Shown in pieces: positions 1-4,750 of a stretch of DNA of 7,037 bases. The stretch's first letter is position 1, and each line of letters starts with the position of its first letter. The translations under genes were made by a program, and so were the position numbers. The stretch spans positions 1-7,037 of the forward strand of contig DAIERN010000074.1 of NCBI GenBank assembly GCA_027346765.1, given 5' to 3'. The notes beneath the pieces are model-generated. The model had not been told where the DNA came from, did no database searches, and saw only the letters and a list, made by a program, of their open reading frames with translations. This stretch comes from Chloroflexota bacterium (GTDB taxonomy: Bacteria; Chloroflexota; Limnocylindria; Limnocylindrales; CSP1-4).

Positions 1-172
1 CAGGCGGCGCCGGCTCGACCGCCGCCACCGGCTCTGGCTCTGGTTCGGGCTCCGGTTGGGCCTCGGCGACTAGCTCTGGTTCCGGCGCGGCCTCGGCCAC
101 CGGCGCGGCCTCGGCCACCGGCTCGGGCTCGGGTTCGGCCTCGGCAACCGGTTCCGGCGCGGCCTCGGCCAC
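1..172 (-). repeat. Val-Ala-Glu-Ala / Pro-Glu low-complexity coding repeat
   Basis: Read on the minus strand in the fakA frame, residues 54-110 consist almost only of Ala, Glu, Pro and Val. VAEA units start at residues 54, 62, 72, 78 and 88, with a degenerate VAAVEP at 102, separated by AP or (EP)n spacers. The DNA unit is about 18 bp (GGTGGCCGAGGCCGCGCC), with two adjacent copies encoding VAEAAPVAEAAP. Synonymous codon differences (GAA/GAG, CCG/CCC/CCA) show the repeat has drifted and is not a fresh duplication. The composition predicts a disordered, acidic, extended linker. The right-hand boundary is sharp; the left-hand end lies outside the window. Confidence 0.85.
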
Positions 173-331
173 CGCCGCCTGCATCGTCGCGAGCATGTTC
201 GAGCCCGTGTCCCCGTCAGGTACCGGGAAGACGTTGAGTGCGTTGACTTCGTCGAGCTGTGAATGGAGGACCGCGGCCGCATGGCGCATGGCGGCCATCA
301 GGTCATGGCCGTCCCACGACACGTTGTTCAT
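1..331 (-). CDS. fakA: DAK2/DhaL-domain protein, FakA (YloV)-like fatty acid kinase, N-terminal part (runs off left edge)
   Basis: Only the first 110 residues are in the window, and the frame is open to the edge. Residues 30-46 carry the family signature NALNVFPVPDGDTGSNM, and the surrounding 50 residues align with FakA/YloV without gaps. In this family the DGDTG loop is part of the Mg/ATP site of the DhaL kinase domain, so Asp39 and Asp41 are the expected metal ligands. FakA phosphorylates fatty acids presented by a FakB (DegV-type) carrier in the cytoplasm. The start is ATG at 331, with a purine-rich stretch (GAGAGGTGAG) upstream. From residue 54 the expected DhaL helix gives way to a VAEA/PE repeat that lasts to the window edge, so the later GARGNSG motif is not seen. 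A DAK2 gene beside rpmB is common in Firmicutes and Actinobacteria, but here the two genes are divergent. The family call is firm. The substrate is inferred, because YloV homologues vary and no fakB is visible. Confidence 0.85.
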   Translation of the reverse strand, partial: MNNVSWDGHDLMAAMRHAAAVLHSQLDEVNALNVFPVPDGDTGSNMLATMQAAVAEAAPEPVAEAEPEPEPVAEAAPVAEAAPEPELVAEAQPEPEPEPEPVAAVEPAPP

Positions 332-361
332 GCGCTCACGGCTCTCACCTCTCCCGTCCGG

Positions 362-367
362 TATAGT
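362..367 (+). promoter_or_regulatory. Putative -10 element for rpmB, overlapping a minus-strand -10 for fakA
   Basis: TATAGT at 362-367 matches the sigma-70-type -10 consensus at five of six positions and lies 60 nt before the rpmB ATG. The same bases read on the minus strand give TACTAT (368-363), a 4/6 match about 30 nt upstream of the fakA start. No convincing -35 hexamer is visible at 16-18 bp for either direction. It is the most AT-rich spot in the divergent intergenic region, which supports it as a melting site, but the call rests on sequence resemblance only. Confidence 0.35.
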
Positions 368-411
368 ACGCAGCCGGCGCGCCCCATTGGGTGGCCGAAT
401 CCCAAACGATC

Positions 412-415
412 GGAG
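412..415 (+). promoter_or_regulatory. Ribosome binding site of rpmB
   Basis: GGAG at 412-415 precedes the rpmB ATG with a 12-nt spacer, somewhat longer than the usual 5-9 nt. No better Shine-Dalgarno match lies nearer, so this is the likely site. Confidence 0.5.
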
Positions 416-427
416 TCCTTTCGAACC

Positions 428-622
428 ATGTCACGCGAATGCGCCATCTGCGGCAAGACCTCGATGGGTGGTTTCAACCCCCAGTCGACCGGTATGAACC
501 GCGTCCGCGCCCATCGCCGCATGACCGCGAATCTGCAGAAGATGCGCCTGCCGGTCGACGGCGTCGAGCGCAACGTGCTCGTGTGCACGCGCTGCCAGAG
601 GACGCTCCAGAAAACTGCCTAA
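428..622 (+). CDS. rpmB: 50S ribosomal protein L28, zinc-binding (C+) type
   Basis: The 64-residue product is a component of the large ribosomal subunit. The opening SRECAICGKTSMGGFN and the central NRVRAHRRMTANLQKM are diagnostic of bacterial L28. Two CXXC pairs, Cys5/Cys8 and Cys53/Cys56, mark the zinc-containing form, so the protein should bind one Zn ion. ATG at 428 is chosen because it gives the standard L28 N terminus; an earlier in-frame ATG at 263 would add an unrelated extension. It is the only plus-strand gene here, divergent from the fakA-like gene and convergent with dtd. Its TAA stop overlaps the dtd stop on the other strand, leaving no intergenic space for a terminator. Confidence 0.97.
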   Translation: MSRECAICGKTSMGGFNPQSTGMNRVRAHRRMTANLQKMRLPVDGVERNVLVCTRCQRTLQKTA

Positions 623-1065
623 CCCGCAGCGCTGTCGAGCCAGACGGTCATCGGACCGTCGTTCACCAGCTCGACCTCCATCTCGGCACCAAAGATGCCG
701 CGCTCGACCTTGACTCCGCGCGCCGCGACCGCTGCGCAGAAGGCGTTGTAGAGCCGCTCCCCCAGTTCAGGCGGCGCGGCGTCAAGGAACGACGGCCGGC
801 GGCCCTTGCGCGTATCCGCGTAGAGCGTGAACTGGCTGATCGCCAGCACCTCGCCGCCGACATCGGCCAGCGACAGGTTGGTCTTGCTGTCCTCATCGCG
901 GAAGATGCGCAGATCGACCGTCTTGCGGGCGAGCGCCTCCACGGTCGACTCATCGTCGGTGTGACCGATTCCCACCAGGGCGACCAGCCCGGGCCCAATG
1001 CTGCCTACGACCTTGCGATTCACCCTGACCTGCGCCCGCGTGACGCGCTGCAGCAACAGGCGCAC
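619..1065 (-). CDS. dtd: D-aminoacyl-tRNA deacylase
   Basis: The 148-residue product matches the usual DTD length (about 145). DTD hydrolyses the ester bond of D-aminoacyl-tRNAs, and also Gly-tRNA(Ala), recycling mischarged tRNA in the cytoplasm. Visible motifs are the N-terminal MRLLLQRVTRAQV, the active-site SQFTLYAD at residues 77-84, and the C-terminal NDGPMT at 135-140, whose Gly137-Pro138 pair is the cross-subunit cis-proline element that gives D-chirality selection. The start is GTG at 1065, with GAGG (1075-1078) nine bases upstream. Only one base separates this start from the stop of the preceding 76-aa ORF, so translation is probably coupled to it. The TAG stop (619-621) overlaps the rpmB stop on the opposite strand. 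Confidence 0.95.
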   Translation of the reverse strand: MRLLLQRVTRAQVRVNRKVVGSIGPGLVALVGIGHTDDESTVEALARKTVDLRIFRDEDSKTNLSLADVGGEVLAISQFTLYADTRKGRRPSFLDAAPPELGERLYNAFCAAVAARGVKVERGIFGAEMEVELVNDGPMTVWLDSAAG

Positions 1066-1066
1066 G

Positions 1067-1297
1067 CTATGCGGCCTCGAAGATCAGCGCCGCCTGGACA
1101 CCCCAGAAGCCGAGCGAGGTGGACAGCACCGCGCCGGTGGTCGTCGGCCGCGCCGCGGACGCGACGACATCGAGCTCGCACTCCGGATCCAGCTCGACCT
1201 GGTTGGCGGGATAGAGCAGCCCGACCAGGACGCTCAGCGGCAGGAAGCCGCCGACCTTTCGCGTAGCCCCGAAGACCAGCTCGCGCAGCCTGAGCAT
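1067..1297 (-). CDS. 76-aa orphan ORF: C-terminal remnant of a FabF/KAS II-type beta-ketoacyl-ACP synthase
   Basis: Residues 32-73 align without gaps to the last segment of KAS II enzymes. DPECELDVV (37-45) corresponds to the family's DPECDLDxV, Ala-Arg at 49-50 is kept, and STSLGFWGVQAALIF (59-73) corresponds to SNSFGFGGTNAALVF. The weaker match at residues 7-31 resembles the helix after the catalytic TGHLLGAAG motif. The catalytic Cys and both His of a ketosynthase are absent, and GFGG has become GFWG, so condensing activity is very unlikely. Yet the frame is intact, the ATG at 1297 has a strong GGGAGGGG Shine-Dalgarno (1310-1303), and the ORF fits between rpe (37 nt) and dtd (1 nt). Either it is a decaying remnant left in the operon or a small protein kept for another use. 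Function is unknown; the homology is read by eye from known family motifs. Confidence 0.65.
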   Translation of the reverse strand: MLRLRELVFGATRKVGGFLPLSVLVGLLYPANQVELDPECELDVVASAARPTTTGAVLSTSLGFWGVQAALIFEAA

Positions 1298-1302
1298 GCT
1301 CG

Positions 1303-1310
1303 CCCCTCCC
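1303..1310 (-). promoter_or_regulatory. Strong Shine-Dalgarno of the 76-aa ORF
   Basis: On the minus strand the bases read GGGAGGGG, ending five nucleotides before the ATG at 1297. It is the best Shine-Dalgarno match in the window, and it fixes the start of the small ORF at 1297 instead of at an upstream ATG (1573) inside rpe. Confidence 0.6.
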
Positions 1311-1334
1311 ACCCTCGGAGCGATTGTAGGCCGC

Positions 1335-2012
<678 letters not shown>

Positions 2013-2035
2013 TCAGCCGGTCCTGCTGACGCGCG

Positions 2036-3244
2036 CTAGCGACGAGCGGCGCTGATGGCCGCGGCACTGCGCACGGCCAGCAGCTCCTGACGCCGAGCAA
2101 CTGCCGCGGGAGCGGGCGCGCCGGCACGATCTGCCGCGAGCTGCCCGCATGCTGCGCCGATGTCCACACCGCGGTTGCGGCGGACGGTCGTGCCCAGGCC
2201 GCCCGTGCGCAGAATGGCGGCGAAGGCTTCGACGCGCGAAGCCGGGCTGGGCCGCCACGGCGTGTGCGCCACGGGGTTCATCGGGATGAGGTTGATGTGG
2301 GCCAGCTGGCCGCGCAGCAGGTTAACCACCGCGGATGCATCGGCCGGGGTGTCGTTGATACCCTCGATCATCACGTACTCGTAGGTCACGCGACGCCCCG
2401 TCGTCGCCGCGTAGCGCCCCGCGGCGTCGACGACGTCGGCGATGGGGTAGCGCCGGTTGAGTGGCACGAGCACGTCGCGCAGCTCCGGCCGCGCCGCGTG
2501 GAGGGAGACGGCCAGCGTGTACGCCGGGCCGGCCGCGATGAGCCGCTCGATGCCCGGCAGGACGCCGCTCGTGCTGATCGTGACGTGGCGCGCCCCCAGG
2601 CCGAAGCGCGACCGGTCGGTGATCGCGGCGGCGGCGTCGAGCACACGGTTGACGTTGAGCAGCGGCTCGCCCATGCCCATGAACACGACGTTCGTCAGGC
2701 GCTGGCCCACGCCAGCCAGCCATTGGCGCCAGAAGCGGACCTGGTCGACGATCTCGGCGGTCTCGAGGTCGCGCCAGAAGCCGAGCTCGCCGGTGGCGCA
2801 GAACGGGCAGCCGACCGCGCAGCCGGCCTGACTCGAGATGCACGCGGTGGCGCGGGCACGGCGCCAGCCGCGCGCCGGGTAGCGCATCAGCACCGTCTCG
2901 ATCAGCCGACCGTCGTCGAGCCGGTGGAGCGCTTTCTGGGTCAGGCCGCCATCGGAAGCCGTGATCTCCGGCGCTGCCAGTGTGGTGAGGCGAAACTCGG
3001 TGTCGAGCTCGCGTCGTAGCGCCGCCGGCAGCGTGCGCAGCTCATCGGCGTTTTGCGCTGCGCCCGCCCAGACGTGATCGGCAATCTGGCGCGCCCGATA
3101 GGCCGGCAGGTCACGCTCTGCGACCCAGCGCTCGAGCTGCGCGACGGGCAGCCCGGAAAGGCCAGGACGCGGATCACGGGCACCGGCTGGCGGCAGGCTG
3201 ATCAGCGGCTGGGAAGCGCCCTCACTCGCGGCCTCCGGCAACAT
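2036..3244 (-). CDS. rlmN: Dual-specificity 23S rRNA/tRNA (adenine-C2)-methyltransferase RlmN
   Basis: The 402-residue radical SAM enzyme methylates C2 of A2503 in 23S rRNA and A37 of some tRNAs (E. coli numbering). The radical SAM cluster motif CAVGCPFC has Cys142, Cys146 and Cys149. GMGEPLLN (190-197) is the SAM-binding GEP motif. Cys366 in RGVDIGAACGQL is the methyl-carrying cysteine, and Cys135 in ACISSQ corresponds to the second catalytic cysteine. The N-terminal LPVAQLERWVAERDLPAYRA region (from about residue 32) is the family's accessory domain. ATG at 3244 is the only plausible start, since an in-frame TAG lies 12 nt upstream, but no properly spaced Shine-Dalgarno is visible (GCGGGG abuts the ATG). 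The first 30 residues and the Ala-rich tail after about 372 are poorly conserved. In this lineage rlmN directly follows fmt, where many genomes carry rsmB. Confidence 0.96.
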   Translation of the reverse strand: MLPEAASEGASQPLISLPPAGARDPRPGLSGLPVAQLERWVAERDLPAYRARQIADHVWAGAAQNADELRTLPAALRRELDTEFRLTTLAAPEITASDGGLTQKALHRLDDGRLIETVLMRYPARGWRRARATACISSQAGCAVGCPFCATGELGFWRDLETAEIVDQVRFWRQWLAGVGQRLTNVVFMGMGEPLLNVNRVLDAAAAITDRSRFGLGARHVTISTSGVLPGIERLIAAGPAYTLAVSLHAARPELRDVLVPLNRRYPIADVVDAAGRYAATTGRRVTYEYVMIEGINDTPADASAVVNLLRGQLAHINLIPMNPVAHTPWRPSPASRVEAFAAILRTGGLGTTVRRNRGVDIGAACGQLAADRAGAPAPAAVARRQELLAVRSAAAISAARR

Positions 3245-3257
3245 CCCCGCATGCTAG

Positions 3258-3271
3258 CCGCGTCGACGCGG
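3258..3271. repeat. 14-bp perfect palindrome in the fmt-rlmN spacer
   Basis: CCGCGTCGACGCGG is its own reverse complement and lies in the 42-nt gap between the fmt stop and the rlmN ATG, 13 nt from the latter. It may be chance in GC-rich DNA, a dimeric-protein site, or a structure affecting rlmN translation. Confidence 0.35.
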
Positions 3272-3286
3272 ATGGGCTGGCGAGGG

Positions 3287-4210
3287 CTATCCGACGATCG
3301 AGCCGATGAGTCCCGGATGACCGCGCACGAACTCCTCACCCGACATCCGCCGACCACCAGCGGGCTGCACCTCGACCAGCTCCAGCAGTCCTTCGGCAGT
3401 TGCAAGCGCGGGACCCGCGACGATCCTTCCCGGCGGCGCATCGCCCGGCGTGATGCGCGATTTCCAGACGATGACGCGGCCATCGTGCGTTTCGAAGAAC
3501 GACCCAGGCCACGGTTGATACGCGCGCACCTCTCGCTCGAGCTCGTCGGCGGTCTTCGAGCTGTCGAGATGACCGTCTGAGCGACGCAGGGGTCGCGTCA
3601 GAGTGACTCCCTCCTCTGCCTGCGCGAGGGGCACCAGGTCGCCGGCCAACCAGGCGGGCACCGACGCGGTCACTACCTCGCCAGCGAGCGCGGCCAGCAT
3701 GTCTTCCAGTTCCGGCGCCGTTTCGGTGCCGTCGAGACCGACGCGGCGATGAGCGATCAACGGGCCGCTGTCGAGGCCGGCGTCCATGAGCATCAGCGAC
3801 ACCCCGGTCTCCGAGTCGCCGGCGAGTATCGCGGCCGGAATCGGCGACGCTCCCCGGTGGCGTGGCAGGAGCGATGGGTGCAGGTTCAACGCGCCAAAGC
3901 GCGGCAGGTCGAGCAGCGCCTGGGGCACGATCTGGCCGTAGTCGGCCAGGACCAGCAGGTCGGGCAGCAGCTCTGCCACCGCCCCCAGCGACTCCTGATC
4001 GCGCAGTCGGGCGGGCCGGAGCATTTGCAGGCTGTGCTCCTTCGCCCATTCGGCGACGGGCGGATCAGTCGGCCGTCCGCGTGAGCCCGGCCTGGTGGGC
4101 GCGGTCACGACCGCGACAAGGTCAACGCCAGCCACGGATTGCAGCGCCCCAAGCACCGGCACCGCGAAGGCGCCGCTTCCAAGGAAGACCGTCCGTACTG
4201 GATCGGTCAC
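3287..4210 (-). CDS. fmt: Methionyl-tRNA formyltransferase
   Basis: The 307-residue product (E. coli Fmt 315) transfers a formyl group from 10-formyl-tetrahydrofolate to Met-tRNA(fMet) for initiation. The N-terminal Rossmann-like domain opens VFLGSGAFAVPVL. The tRNA-contact loop is TAPTRPGSRGRP (36-47). NLHPSLLPRHRGASPI holds Asn109 and His111, and LMDAGLDSGP holds Asp147, together the catalytic triad (Asn106, His108, Asp144 in E. coli). The C-terminal OB domain shows AYQPWPGSFF (230-239) and LVEVQPAGGRRMSGEEF. The start is GTG at 4210: it gives the standard N terminus and overlaps the def stop as GTGA, indicating translational coupling. An ATG 84 codons upstream (4462) would extend out of frame across def and is not used. 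Pairing with def completes the formylation/deformylation cycle. Confidence 0.96.
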   Translation of the reverse strand: MTDPVRTVFLGSGAFAVPVLGALQSVAGVDLVAVVTAPTRPGSRGRPTDPPVAEWAKEHSLQMLRPARLRDQESLGAVAELLPDLLVLADYGQIVPQALLDLPRFGALNLHPSLLPRHRGASPIPAAILAGDSETGVSLMLMDAGLDSGPLIAHRRVGLDGTETAPELEDMLAALAGEVVTASVPAWLAGDLVPLAQAEEGVTLTRPLRRSDGHLDSSKTADELEREVRAYQPWPGSFFETHDGRVIVWKSRITPGDAPPGRIVAGPALATAEGLLELVEVQPAGGRRMSGEEFVRGHPGLIGSIVG

Positions 4211-4722
4211 GCCAGCGGCGCCAGTTCCTCTTCCTGGGCAGCGAGGTCGTCGGCCATCTGGGCGACCGGGATCAGGTCGTCCATGGACTCGAGGTAGTCG
4301 ATGTAGAGCTTGCCCTGCAGGTGGTCGAGCTCGTGCTGCATCGCTCGTGATAGCAGTCCGGTCCCGGCCAACTTGATCTTGCGCCCGTGGCGGTTCTGGG
4401 CAACCACCCAGACATGCTCGCGGCGGGTCACGTAAGCGACGTAGCCCGGGACGGACAGGCATCCCTCGAGGTCGGTGTCATCGCCGGTTGCCTTGACGAT
4501 GCGCGGGTTGACCAGCTCATGCAGCCGGCTCTCCACCTCGACCACGCACGCCTGCAGTGCGACGCCCAACTGGGGCGCGGCGAGGCCAACGCCCGGGGCG
4601 GCACGCATCGTTTGGGCGAGGTCATCGAGCAGCTCGTGCAGGTACTTGCCGAAGCTGTCGACGGGTTCGCCCTTGATGCGCAGGCGCGGGTCGCCAAGGG
4701 TGATGATCGGTCGGACGGTCAT
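4207..4722 (-). CDS. def: Peptide deformylase
   Basis: The 171-residue metalloenzyme removes the N-formyl group from nascent proteins at the ribosome. All three family motifs are present: GVGLAAPQ (44-51), EGCLSVPG (86-93) and QHELDHLQG (129-137). Metal ligands are Cys88, His130 and His134, the catalytic base is Glu131, and Gln51 stabilises the intermediate. The C-terminal tail is short and acidic (AAQEEELAPLA). ATG at 4722 gives the usual N terminus (RPIITLGDPRLR). It lies 28 nt downstream of priA with no strong Shine-Dalgarno, so it may depend on translation from upstream. Its TGA is shared in a 4-nt overlap with the fmt GTG. Confidence 0.97.
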   Translation of the reverse strand: MTVRPIITLGDPRLRIKGEPVDSFGKYLHELLDDLAQTMRAAPGVGLAAPQLGVALQACVVEVESRLHELVNPRIVKATGDDTDLEGCLSVPGYVAYVTRREHVWVVAQNRHGRKIKLAGTGLLSRAMQHELDHLQGKLYIDYLESMDDLIPVAQMADDLAAQEEELAPLA

Positions 4723-4750
4723 TGGCGCCGATTATGGCGGAGAAAAGCGA

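Noticed and set aside
1..172. Reading the left repeat as a separate PE-rich (TonB-like) protein
   Set aside because: It is continuous in frame with the DAK2 signature and has no start codon or signal peptide of its own.
1..180. CRISPR-like array
   Set aside because: The repeat units are short, contiguous, protein-coding and lack unique spacers.
387..405. TTGGG/CCCAA inverted repeat in the rpmB leader as a regulatory hairpin
   Set aside because: Only five base pairs around a nine-base loop, with no U-run or known L28 leader motif.
391..1266. Plus-strand ORF of 291 codons covering rpmB and dtd
   Set aside because: It is out of frame with rpmB and antisense to dtd, both with clear family motifs. 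The translation is Arg/Pro/Ala-rich with no recognisable domain, as expected of a GC-rich shadow frame.
2264..3019. Plus-strand ORF of 251 codons
   Set aside because: Antisense shadow of rlmN, whose radical SAM motifs lie in the opposite strand across the same bases.
4211..4462. N-terminal extension of fmt to ATG 4462
   Set aside because: It runs across def in another frame and has no Fmt similarity; GTG 4210 gives the standard N terminus and a GTGA overlap.
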